64,000 bases of DNA from Acidobacteriota bacterium (lineage in GTDB: Bacteria; Acidobacteriota; Terriglobia; Acidiferrales; UBA7541). This document shows positions 45,754 through 53,501 of this stretch, one piece after another; the first letter of the stretch is position 1; each line of letters opens with the position of its first letter. A program made the translations under genes and the position numbers. Location of the stretch: the NCBI GenBank assembly GCA_013289665.1, contig JABCZN010000013.1, positions 62,001 through 126,000 on the forward strand. The letters are read 5' to 3'. The notes beneath the pieces were generated by a model. The model was not told the DNA's origin and searched no databases. It saw only the letters and a list, made by a program, of their open reading frames with translations.

Positions 45754-47101
45754 AGCCGGCTGGCGGGTGCGGCTGTTCGAACAGAGACCGTTTTTGGGCG
45801 GCCGGGCAACGTCGTACGTGTTGCCGGACGGCGAGCATGTGGACAACTGCCAGCACGTGACGTTGGGCTGCTGCACGAACCTGGAAGATTTTTTCCGGCG
45901 CGTGGGATCGGCTGGGAAAATCAAGTTTTTTGACCGCTTGCTGTTTCAGGACCCTCAGGGGCGTACTGGCGAGATGCAGGCGGGGCTGCTGCCGGCGCCA
46001 TTTCACATGACGCGATCGTTCGCGGCGTTCGCGCCGTTGACACTGGCCGATAAGCGGAGCATCGCCTGGGCGATGCTGGATATTCTGCGGGGCAAAGGGC
46101 GCACGGCGGACCTGGATGAACCGGGCGGAATTTCGATGCTGGAATGGTTGAAGCGGCGAAAGCAGACGCCGGGAGCAATCGAGCGGTTCTGGCGGGTGGT
46201 GCTGGTGAGCGCGCTGGACGAAGAGCTTGGCCGGACGGATGCGCGATTTGGTGTGGATGTTTTCTGGAAAGGGTTTTTGTCGAACCGGACGGGATACAGG
46301 ATGGGCGTGCCGTCGGTGCCGCTGGCGGAGCTTTATGACGGATGCAAGGCAGAGATCGAGAAGCGCGGCGGGGAAGTGAACCTGCGGATGCCTGTACGAG
46401 CGATTCAAGTGGCGAACGGCGAAGTGGCCAGCGTGGAGTTTGATGGCGGGAGACAGGAGAGCGCGGAAGCTTACGTGTTTGCGGTGCCGCATCCGGCGAT
46501 GGCGGAATTGGCGAGTGATGAGATTAGGCGGTTGGAGCCTCGGCTGGGTGATCTGGAAAAAATCGGAGTCGCGCCGATTACGGGAGTGCATTTCTGGTTT
46601 GACCGGGAAGTGATGACGGAGCCGTTTGTGACGCTGATGGAGACGACGACGCAGTGGATCTTTAACAAGACGGCTTTGTACGGAGCGGCTAACGGCACAG
46701 GGAAAGAGAAAGGGCAGTACCTGCAGCTGGTAATCAGCGCATCGTATGGCCTCTTGCAGAAGCCGCGGCAGGAGATTATTGATTTGTGTTTGAAGGAAGT
46801 GCAGCAGGCGCTGCCAGCGGCGCGGGGCGCGAAATTGCTGAAGGCTACGGTCATCAAAGAGGCGGCGGCCACATTTTCGCCGCAACCTGGCGTGGACTGT
46901 TGGCGTCCAACACAAGAGACGAAAATCCGGGGAATGTTTCTGGCGGGGGATTGGACGGCTACAGGATGGCCGGCGACGATGGAAGGCGCGGTGCGCAGCG
47001 GGTATTTGGCGGCGGAGGCGGTGCTGCGGAGCGCGGGGACGCCGAGAAAATTCTTGCAGGCGGATTTGGCCGCGGATGGATTGGTGAGGTGGTTTTGTTA
47101 G
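45689..47101 (+). CDS. hpnE: Hydroxysqualene dehydroxylase
   Basis: 470 aa FAD-dependent oxidoreductase of the phytoene desaturase type. N-terminal Rossmann motif VIVIGGGLAGLSAGVALAEA and VRLFEQRPFLGGRATSY bind FAD; AGDWTATGWPATMEGAVRSG near the C-terminus is the second FAD motif. HpnE reduces hydroxysqualene to squalene, supplying Shc. The start is TTG at 45689 (GAAGAGA upstream) or GTG at 45698, inside the end of the HpnCD gene. It completes the squalene branch of the cluster. Confidence 0.92.
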   Translation: MQNVIVIGGGLAGLSAGVALAEAGWRVRLFEQRPFLGGRATSYVLPDGEHVDNCQHVTLGCCTNLEDFFRRVGSAGKIKFFDRLLFQDPQGRTGEMQAGLLPAPFHMTRSFAAFAPLTLADKRSIAWAMLDILRGKGRTADLDEPGGISMLEWLKRRKQTPGAIERFWRVVLVSALDEELGRTDARFGVDVFWKGFLSNRTGYRMGVPSVPLAELYDGCKAEIEKRGGEVNLRMPVRAIQVANGEVASVEFDGGRQESAEAYVFAVPHPAMAELASDEIRRLEPRLGDLEKIGVAPITGVHFWFDREVMTEPFVTLMETTTQWIFNKTALYGAANGTGKEKGQYLQLVISASYGLLQKPRQEIIDLCLKEVQQALPAARGAKLLKATVIKEAAATFSPQPGVDCWRPTQETKIRGMFLAGDWTATGWPATMEGAVRSGYLAAEAVLRSAGTPRKFLQADLAADGLVRWFC

Positions 47102-47209
47102 GGTTCCAGGGATTTGCGCTCGATTGTTTTATGCATCGCTTAATTTGAGGTTGAGGTCCTGAAGGCATCTTCGTCGGCTGCCCTCAGGATGACAAAGCTG
47201 TTTTAGTTT

Positions 47210-47515
47210 TCAGAGGGTTTCGAGATTGAAAGTGGACAGGCGGCGTTCGGAGACGGTGAGCGATTCGGTGGTGCGATCGATGGCGGCGTAGGCCACATGG
47301 TTTGCGTTTTTAAACTGCTCGAAGGCGGATTCGGAATCCCAGTAGTCGAGGGTGAAGTAGAAGCGAGGACGGGAAAGGTCCTGAAGGAGGCGAGTCTCCC
47401 GGAAGTGCGGATCGCGTTGGAAAAGGTGGACCCAGGGGCCCTGGGGGCCATAGGCGGATTGATAGCTTTCTTCGCAACCGGGCTTGACTTCGTACTCCCA
47501 GAGGGCTACAAACAT
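47210..47515 (-). CDS. ABM-type monooxygenase/ligand-binding domain protein
   Basis: 101 aa dimeric alpha-beta barrel domain of the antibiotic biosynthesis monooxygenase superfamily: FVALWEYEVKPGCEESYQSA at the start, GPWVHLFQRDPHFRETRLLQ, and FYFTLDYWDSESAFEQF. The frame is open far upstream, but the ATG at 47515 with GGAGATGGGA before it gives the family N-terminus. Such small domains include heme-degrading and polyketide oxygenases as well as binding proteins; no function can be chosen. Confidence 0.72.
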   Translation of the reverse strand: MFVALWEYEVKPGCEESYQSAYGPQGPWVHLFQRDPHFRETRLLQDLSRPRFYFTLDYWDSESAFEQFKNANHVAYAAIDRTTESLTVSERRLSTFNLETL

Positions 47516-47692
47516 AGTTGTCCCATCTCCTGCTCTCGCTAACCGGCAATCCAGGAACACTTCATAGGGAAGCTGGCCTGCCGAGCGATTGTAGCAACCC
47601 GATTGGATACAAGACGCAAAGAGACCCTCTCTGTAGTTGTGTAAATACACTTTGATGTGGCAGTCCGTTGAGGCTGACGGACGGAGGCGTTT

Positions 47693-48172
47693 GTGGATCG
47701 CAAGTACGGCCACCGCGGCTATCGTGACGCGGAAAAGCATGAAAAAAAGGAAAGACCAGATCGCAAGCCGCCGCAGGGCGGTCCGCGTGGAGCTACGGAC
47801 CATCTAGGGCCGCGAACGCCGCGGATGGTGGGAACGGTAACGCGGGCGCGCTGCTCGAACTGCGGGGCGGTGCTGGTTTCGGGATTTGACGCCAACGGAA
47901 AATGCCCGAAGTGCGGGTTTGAGCTGCATTGCTGCAAGCAGTGCCGGTTTTTCGATTCGGGCGCGCAATTTGAGTGCACGCAGCCGGTGCCGGCACGGGT
48001 TACGCCGAAGGATGCGAAAAACGATTGCACTTTTTATGAGTTCCGGATGACGGTGGAGAAAGATACCGCGCCGACGTCATATATGCAGCCGGCGCAGGTT
48101 CCCGTCGAAGCGCCCAATCCTTCCCGGCCCTTGGATGCCCGCCAAGCATTCGAAAACCTGTTCAAGAAGTAG
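47693..48172 (+). CDS. Zinc-ribbon hypothetical protein
   Basis: 159 aa. A basic, unstructured N-terminus (residues 1-45) precedes a Cys-rich core: CSNCGAVL...CPKCGFELHCCKQCRFFD and later CTQP and CTFYEF, enough for two zinc sites. The C-terminus is Pro-rich with a short helix. GGAGG 6 nt before the GTG at 47693 fixes the start. It diverges from the ABM gene; its 3' end overlaps the opposing DUF72 gene by 11 bp. Function unknown. Confidence 0.7.
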   Translation: MDRKYGHRGYRDAEKHEKKERPDRKPPQGGPRGATDHLGPRTPRMVGTVTRARCSNCGAVLVSGFDANGKCPKCGFELHCCKQCRFFDSGAQFECTQPVPARVTPKDAKNDCTFYEFRMTVEKDTAPTSYMQPAQVPVEAPNPSRPLDARQAFENLFKK

Positions 48173-49130
48173 TGCCCTTCGATTTTTTCCCCGTGGGTGG
48201 GCCGAGAGGGAAAAGTGTCGGCGCCGCGGGCATTTCGCTGGCGAATTGCTCGAGTTGCGGATAGTGCTGGCGCAGGTCGTCGGGCATTTTCAGTTTCGTT
48301 CCCTTCAAAATGCTGAGGAGTTGCAGGGCGTTTACGACAGCCTTGCCCTGGTAGTGGTTGTTGGTGACGACGTAGGTGTCACGGGTGTGTTTTTGCACTT
48401 CCTGGATGCGATTGACCCAGGGTTTGAGCTCCTCGGGAGAATAAAGATAGTTGTAGCGCTCGTGGGCGGGCAGTTTGGGATCATCGCTGAACCAGGTGTC
48501 GTAGCGGCGGCCGTGGAACCGCACATAGCCAACGGGCGAAGTGCTTTGTGCGGCCGGCTTGAGGGAATTGCCGATGATCGGTTGATCGATATTGCAGAAA
48601 CCGGCGTCGTGCTCGCGCAGGAAATCGAGAGTGTCTTGCGTTTGCCAGGAAGCGTGGCGGAGTTCGACGACGAGGGGATAGTCGGCGAAACGTTTTAGAA
48701 GGGCAGAAAGATGGGCGGAGGTTTCCGCGGTGCGATGAAAGGAAAAAGGGAATTGGAGGAGCACAGCGCCGAGCTTGCCCGCCTCGAGGAGAACGTCGAA
48801 TCCGGCACGCACGGCGTGCTCGTCTCCGGCGGTGGCCGAGGGCTCGTGAGTGAAGCGCTGCCAGAGTTTGGCGGTGAAAAGGAACGAGGGATTTGCGGCC
48901 ACCCTGTCGATCCAGCTGGCGGCGTGGTCCGGACGAATTGGCTGGTAGAAGGATGTATTGATCTCGATGGTGTCAAAAAACTGGGCGAGGAATGTTGCTT
49001 CGTGGAAATTTCTTGCGCGGCGGGAGGGATAGACGAAGCCGGACCAATCGGGGTATGACCAGCCGGCCGGGCCGACGCGCAATCGTCCTTGAGAAGCGGG
49101 TTTGGGGGTGGAGTCTTTCTTTTGGTGCAT
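48162..49130 (-). CDS. DUF72 (YecE-like) family protein
   Basis: 322 aa TIM-barrel protein. Family wording: VGPAGWSYPDWSGFVYP at about 20-36, FDTIEINTSFYQPIRPDHAA, LGAVLLQFPFSFHRT, VELRHASWQTQDTLDFLREH, GYVRFHGRR and YVVTNNHYQGKAVVNAL. DUF72 proteins are widespread in bacteria but have no agreed function. The charged C-terminus ends in GKKSKGTTS. Confidence 0.88.
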   Translation of the reverse strand: MHQKKDSTPKPASQGRLRVGPAGWSYPDWSGFVYPSRRARNFHEATFLAQFFDTIEINTSFYQPIRPDHAASWIDRVAANPSFLFTAKLWQRFTHEPSATAGDEHAVRAGFDVLLEAGKLGAVLLQFPFSFHRTAETSAHLSALLKRFADYPLVVELRHASWQTQDTLDFLREHDAGFCNIDQPIIGNSLKPAAQSTSPVGYVRFHGRRYDTWFSDDPKLPAHERYNYLYSPEELKPWVNRIQEVQKHTRDTYVVTNNHYQGKAVVNALQLLSILKGTKLKMPDDLRQHYPQLEQFASEMPAAPTLFPLGPPTGKKSKGTTS

Positions 49131-49289
49131 CGGGTGGCTACCGCTAGGCTAGAAAGTCGCGCGAGGTCTGTCAATGAGCTGGCGTTGCGCGGGTGATTGC
49201 GGCTTGTTATGCTTGCGGTGTTATGCGGTGCAGAACGCAGCCGCTTCGCATCCCCGCCAGATTCTGCTTTAAGCCCTACAGGTGCAACC

Positions 49290-49625
49290 ATGAACGTATC
49301 CATCAGTTATAGGCACGTGGACGCGCAACAACCAGTGGCAGTGGAAGTGACTCGGCGACTGGATAAATTGAACCGTCTGCTGAAGAGTTACCAGCCGGAC
49401 ATGATTCAGTTGAAGGGAGTGTTTTCGAGGAACCAGAGGACGGAAGAGCAATCTTGCGCGCTGACCCTTTCGCTGCCGAATGGGACGCTGCACGCCACGG
49501 GGAACGGCAAGAATGTGCTGGCGGGTTGCAAGAAGGCTTTTAGTGAAATTGAGGCGCAGGTAAAGAAACACCAGTCACGGCTGCGGCGCGAACACGAATG
49601 GAAACGGAAACGGCCGATGGAATGA
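49290..49625 (+). CDS. hpf: Ribosome hibernation-promoting factor family protein
   Basis: 111 aa HPF/RaiA fold. MNVSISYRHVDAQQPVAVEV begins with the typical strand, followed by VTRRLDKLNRLLKSY and FSEIEAQVKKHQSRLRRE, the basic helix that contacts rRNA in the family. It is a short type without the C-terminal dimerisation domain of long HPF. The ATG at 49290 follows AGGTG; an upstream frame is not needed. It is expected to keep ribosomes inactive in stationary phase. Confidence 0.8.
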   Translation: MNVSISYRHVDAQQPVAVEVTRRLDKLNRLLKSYQPDMIQLKGVFSRNQRTEEQSCALTLSLPNGTLHATGNGKNVLAGCKKAFSEIEAQVKKHQSRLRREHEWKRKRPME

Positions 49626-49706
49626 GGCGCTGGCGGAATTCGCCATTCGCGAGTGCGTGCGGAGCGGGAATTAGGGTTTTCCTGTACAATTAAAGTTTGT
49701 GTCCGC

Positions 49707-49781
49707 AGGGGCGTAGCTCAGTGGTAGAGCAGCGGCCTTTTAAGCCGAAGGTCGTGGGTTCGATCCCCACCGCCCCTACCA
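49707..49781 (+). tRNA. tRNA-Lys (anticodon TTT)
   Basis: AGGGGCG pairs perfectly with CGCCCCT in the acceptor stem. The D arm is GCTC/GAGC, the T arm GTGGG-TTCGATC-CCCAC, and the anticodon loop CTTTTAA places TTT at 34-36. The anticodon stem has one G-A mismatch at 27-43. CCA is encoded (49779-49781). The retron island begins immediately downstream, so this gene is the likely integration site. Confidence 0.95.
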
Positions 49782-49910
49782 ACCTAACCGATTGAATTTC
49801 CTGGTGGTTCCAAGCACCGTTTCTGCAGTGTACCTCTGGTGTACCTCATGCGTTAGGACGTATGCACTGAGACGCCCTCGGTCCGTCCCATTTAAGACCT
49901 CTGGGAATTC

Positions 49911-51671
49911 CTACGGCACGCCCGGTGCGGGGACGGCGGCTTGTTTGGTTTCGTGCGCTTCGACTGCCGCCGTTATCCGATTCAGCAGCTCTCCGAAACC
50001 GCTAAAGTCGATCTTAGCCGCGTTATCTTTGACATATTCCGACAGGATGTGCTTTCCGAAATGTTTTGACGAATCGGCCTTGTTGTCCGGGCTAAAAGTC
50101 TTTCCGCCGAGTTTAAGGTTCTGGATATCTTGAGTGAAACAGTCCTCTATCTTTGATTCCGTGGCCGGCGGGTTCAATGGGGTCAGCGTCACGTATAGGT
50201 TTCCCGCTACGTGGACAAGTATGTCCATCCTTTCCACTTTATTTTTCGTTAGCTTCCTTATAGTGGCCAGGATTGGCTCACATGCTGAATCGTTGTCGAC
50301 GATAAGAACGGCCGCGGAACTCATGCCTGGAGACTTAAATTTTTTTAGCTCATCGCAGTAGGCCCTGATAAACGCGTCCAGAAACGAAGCCCCTCCATCG
50401 AGCTGTAAAACACGGCCAGTGCTCGTGTTTACCGTTTTCAGAATCCGAACGTTCAGACTAATCTGCCCGTTGGGCAACACCGTTGCAAGCTTGGGGTAGA
50501 CCGCAGCTAGGCTTTTGATTGCGCATTGAAGGTAGACATTATCGGTTTTTCCCTCGCATACGAGCACGGGCACGGAGGCTGCGTAGAAGTCCTTGAACAT
50601 AAGGAACCGGCGGTACAGTCTCTCTTTGGAGCGAAGGGCAGCCTTAACTTGCTGCTTCCGGGATTCGTCCTTGGCCACAATCTCGGAATTATGAATGTCG
50701 ACCGCATTTATGTGACCGAACATGCCCTGCAGCTGAGCCATGGTCCCATCGACCATGACCGGCATCGGCACGCCTTGAGCGTTAGGTACCATCCGCAGGC
50801 GCTGGTACTTACCCGTATTAAACAGTCTGTTAGCCATCGCGCGAACTATCCGGCGGTATTCGGTGCGGACGTTCACTTTCCGATTTACAACGAGGCCGGT
50901 CACAACTTGGCGAGTGCCTTGGTATTGCATCCGCGTTTTTAGCGGATTGATCGTGAATCCTGCACTGACAACGGCCTCTGCCAGTTGGTCTCCCACTTCC
51001 CATTTGTGGGCGTCGCCCGCGGAACGTCTCGCGATGCTCGGCGGGAAATTGGGCTTGTTCGTAGAAAACGTGATGTCATCTGCGTAGCGAGAGTAGCTGC
51101 AGCCGTTTGCGGATGCCAGCTTACACAACCGAATGTCCAAGATATGTCCCACCAAGTTCGAGATCACGGGGGAGCAAGGAGCACCTTGGGGCAAGCCATC
51201 GTCGGTGCATGCGATTTGGGCGAGCACGGTTGCAACCTTCTGGTGTAAAAGAAAATTAGCGTCCTTGATAAAAAGGCCGCGAACTCGGCCCCGATTGATC
51301 GTCGGAAAGAAATCCTGAAGGTCGATATTGAATACGTATCGCCGCCTCTTATGTTTCACGGCGTTAGAGATGATTGACCGATTCCGCTTGAATCCGTGGG
51401 CTAGTTCATCTTTGAATTTGCGTTTCCGATTGATTTCGTCCAAGCAGTTCTGCAGCAAATCGGACAGACGCCGTTGCAGAAGCCGAAGCTCGGGCGATGG
51501 AGCATTTATTGTTCGAAGTCCGCCGCCACGCTTCGGCACCGCGAACGTGGTGTATTTGGTCAGCGGGGGCTTCTTGTAGAGGATGAATGCGAGCGCGCTG
51601 GGCTTGAAGTCAAGTAGGGTAGCCACTTCCGCTAGAGTGGATGCGGCTTTGAGGAGTGTAAGTTGCGACAT
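49911..51671 (-). CDS. Retron reverse transcriptase fused to a TOPRIM domain (Ec67/Eco2-like)
   Basis: 586 aa, the same length I recall for the retron Ec67 protein. Residues about 40-285 are a retron-type RT: NAVKH at 103-107 (retron NAxxH), FNIDLQDFF (115-123), LPQGAPCSPVISN, catalytic YADD (196-199) and VTG at 257-259 (retron-specific). Residues about 367-475 look like a TOPRIM fold: VLVCEGKTDNVYL with E373 and VLIVDNDSA with D459/D461. Such fusions define one retron class; in Eco2 the TOPRIM part is the effector against phage. The ATG at 51671 lacks a good ribosome site but lies just past the predicted msr-msd RNA. Part of the tRNA-Lys island. Confidence 0.92.
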   Translation of the reverse strand: MSQLTLLKAASTLAEVATLLDFKPSALAFILYKKPPLTKYTTFAVPKRGGGLRTINAPSPELRLLQRRLSDLLQNCLDEINRKRKFKDELAHGFKRNRSIISNAVKHKRRRYVFNIDLQDFFPTINRGRVRGLFIKDANFLLHQKVATVLAQIACTDDGLPQGAPCSPVISNLVGHILDIRLCKLASANGCSYSRYADDITFSTNKPNFPPSIARRSAGDAHKWEVGDQLAEAVVSAGFTINPLKTRMQYQGTRQVVTGLVVNRKVNVRTEYRRIVRAMANRLFNTGKYQRLRMVPNAQGVPMPVMVDGTMAQLQGMFGHINAVDIHNSEIVAKDESRKQQVKAALRSKERLYRRFLMFKDFYAASVPVLVCEGKTDNVYLQCAIKSLAAVYPKLATVLPNGQISLNVRILKTVNTSTGRVLQLDGGASFLDAFIRAYCDELKKFKSPGMSSAAVLIVDNDSACEPILATIRKLTKNKVERMDILVHVAGNLYVTLTPLNPPATESKIEDCFTQDIQNLKLGGKTFSPDNKADSSKHFGKHILSEYVKDNAAKIDFSGFGELLNRITAAVEAHETKQAAVPAPGVP

Positions 51672-51686
51672 GCCGACGAGGTAAGA

Positions 51687-51815
51687 TGCCTACAGCCACT
51701 CTTACGCGGAGCTAACAGTGCGCGGGCATCACATCACACAGCGCGAGTGCCAGCAAACCCATCAGACATTGTTGTCACGTGCCACGATACGCGGCAAAAG
51801 ATCTGGCTGTAGGCA
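51687..51815 (-). ncRNA. Predicted retron msr-msd RNA
   Basis: Read on the minus strand, TGCCTACAGCCA (a1, 51815-51804) and TGGCTGTAGGCA (a2, 51698-51687) are exactly complementary over 12 nt and enclose 105 nt, as a1 and a2 do in retrons. The ACAGCC in a1 offers the AGC with the branching G. Between them are two small msr-like hairpins (GCCGC-GTATC-GTGGC; GACA-ACAA-TGTC). Then comes one larger, msd-like hairpin at 51754-51711 (GCTGGCA paired with TGTTAGC including two G-U pairs, inner GCGC/GCGC, 17-nt loop). The whole lies in the 238-bp gap directly before the RT gene. Exact ends and the msDNA length are inferred. Confidence 0.7.
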
Positions 51816-51909
51816 GTCGAGAGAGTAGCACATTTCGTAATCACGTGCTCCCAAACGGATCAGTTGTACCGCGTCCTCGTCCGTGACGCGGGCCCAACGG
51901 CTCTTGCAT

Positions 51910-52698
51910 CTATTGATGTTTGCGTTTAGGCTCATGATTCCCGAACTTCTGCATCGTTTTCGAGTACACGGAATGCGTCAACCGTTTCATCGTGTGGATT
52001 GCGCTTTTGAAGTATGCAGCATCCGCTTTGAGGCGCTCGCCCACACTCCCCCGCGCCTGTGTCCCGGCTTTTGATATGTAAACTTCATTTGCGATCCCCG
52101 AATTGTGAACGATTATGTCCCGCGTGGCCTTGATCTCGGCGAAGGAATCTTTCAGTTTCTGCTCAATCTTGATGGAAAGAACCGACTCCACGTAGTCGAA
52201 GTACCGTTCTGGAGGGCCGTAGAATACGGCCAGCAACTGCTTTTGTATTACCGTATCTAAGATTTCATCGACCGAGGCCGATTTGATAATCAACGCCAGT
52301 CCCACATTTTTGTCCGCCTGTTTCCCATCGACGCTGAGTTGCAATTTTTCGGGGAACCACCTAAATATGGTTCTCAATACACCCTGTAAGTAGTCCTCGG
52401 TTACCGCAACTCCAGTAACTAGCAGTTGCTCATACACCCCTCGGGCACTGGCTACATGGAGCAGCTTTGAAAGCTGGTCGGCATCTCGAGTTACGATTGT
52501 GCTCTCACCGTTCGCCGCTGGGGCCTCAAACTCGACATCGTCGCCGTCATCATTTTCAGCGACGCGCTTCTGCATCTCAAGGAGCGCCTGTGAAGTTAAC
52601 CCCGCCAATACGTACAAATCATTGAGAGACCTGATTGTCTGTGTCCGCGAAGGCCGAAACACTCTATCGTTACGTTTGCCAGTTTTCGAGTCGCCCAA
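51910..52698 (-). CDS. HEPN domain protein, candidate retron partner
   Basis: 262 aa. The C-terminal part (about 155-250) is helical and carries TRDIIVHNSGIANEV, with R-x4-H, the catalytic signature of HEPN ribonucleases. The N-terminal half is unrecognised and partly acidic (NDDGDDVEFEAP). The start is TTG at 52698 with a strong AAGGAGG 5 nt upstream; an earlier TTG at 52731 has none. It lies upstream of the retron RNA and RT on the same strand, so it may be co-transcribed. HEPN toxins cut RNA in many anti-phage systems; a role here is inference. Confidence 0.7.
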   Translation of the reverse strand: MGDSKTGKRNDRVFRPSRTQTIRSLNDLYVLAGLTSQALLEMQKRVAENDDGDDVEFEAPAANGESTIVTRDADQLSKLLHVASARGVYEQLLVTGVAVTEDYLQGVLRTIFRWFPEKLQLSVDGKQADKNVGLALIIKSASVDEILDTVIQKQLLAVFYGPPERYFDYVESVLSIKIEQKLKDSFAEIKATRDIIVHNSGIANEVYISKAGTQARGSVGERLKADAAYFKSAIHTMKRLTHSVYSKTMQKFGNHEPKRKHQ

Positions 52699-52788
52699 AT
52701 GCGCCTCCTTGCAATCGGATAAGAATTTCAAAATGATTTCGCAGCACTTTACACATGCTTTCGCCCAAAGCTTGTTCGTTTGATGTTC

Positions 52789-53361
52789 TTAGGGAAGAGG
52801 GGCAGACTGGCCTGACGGCGCCGAAAGGTAACGGAGCAGGCGTGCCTCGTCGAGCAGGAAGGTTGCGACGTCCTTGCCTGGGTATACGTTCAGAGTGCGC
52901 TCCACGTCCAAACCTATCTCATGCCGCAATGCATTCGCTACGCACTTGCATTCTCTCTCTCTAAGCGCAATGATCTTTCTGGCTGGTTCCAAATAAAGGT
53001 CGAACGACGTCTCTCCCGAGAGGCGCTGGATATCCTCCAGATCCCTCTTGGCCCCCTCTTTGTCGAATTCGCCATGAAAGAAGAGGTCTGCTGCTACTCC
53101 CGCGGCCTTAGCGACGCACTTGTCTTCGATGGTCGATCCTTTCCAGCTGTAGACTGCCTGGAGAATCCACTGGCCTTGAGTACCGTTGGACACAACGCCC
53201 ACAGCAATCCCCAGGACTCTGGCGCTTAAGTGATGTGCTGCCGTAATGTGGCCCGCTTCATGTTCTGCTGAGGGCAAGATGGCGGATTCCACCTGGTCGG
53301 CGGGAATGATGAGGGGCATCTCTTCGCCGTTCGCCCGCAATCGAAATCTCATAGGATTCAT
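52789..53361 (-). CDS. Small M41 (FtsH peptidase-like) HExxH protein
   Basis: 190 aa, no AAA domain. HEAGH at residues 34-38 is the zinc motif of M41/FtsH. It is followed by AAGVAADLFFHGEFD and a later AKRDLEDI, which parallel the FtsH peptidase sequence around its third zinc ligand Asp. So it looks like a free-standing protease domain. It has a charged C-terminus and no transmembrane helix. It sits between the integrase and the HEPN gene in the island, on the same strand, and could cleave a toxin, an antitoxin or the RT, but no substrate can be read from the sequence. Confidence 0.65.
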   Translation of the reverse strand: MNPMRFRLRANGEEMPLIIPADQVESAILPSAEHEAGHITAAHHLSARVLGIAVGVVSNGTQGQWILQAVYSWKGSTIEDKCVAKAAGVAADLFFHGEFDKEGAKRDLEDIQRLSGETSFDLYLEPARKIIALRERECKCVANALRHEIGLDVERTLNVYPGKDVATFLLDEARLLRYLSAPSGQSAPLP

Positions 53362-53501
53362 GTCTCTACTTTACCTCGGGGGCGACTATACGTTGGTGAT
53401 AAGGAGTCGCGTTTCCACGAGTCCTAAGATTAAGCGGCGTCCGACCGTGATATGGCTGTTAGCTGCTGACAATTTTGCCGTACGCTTTCGCTGGACACTA
53501 T

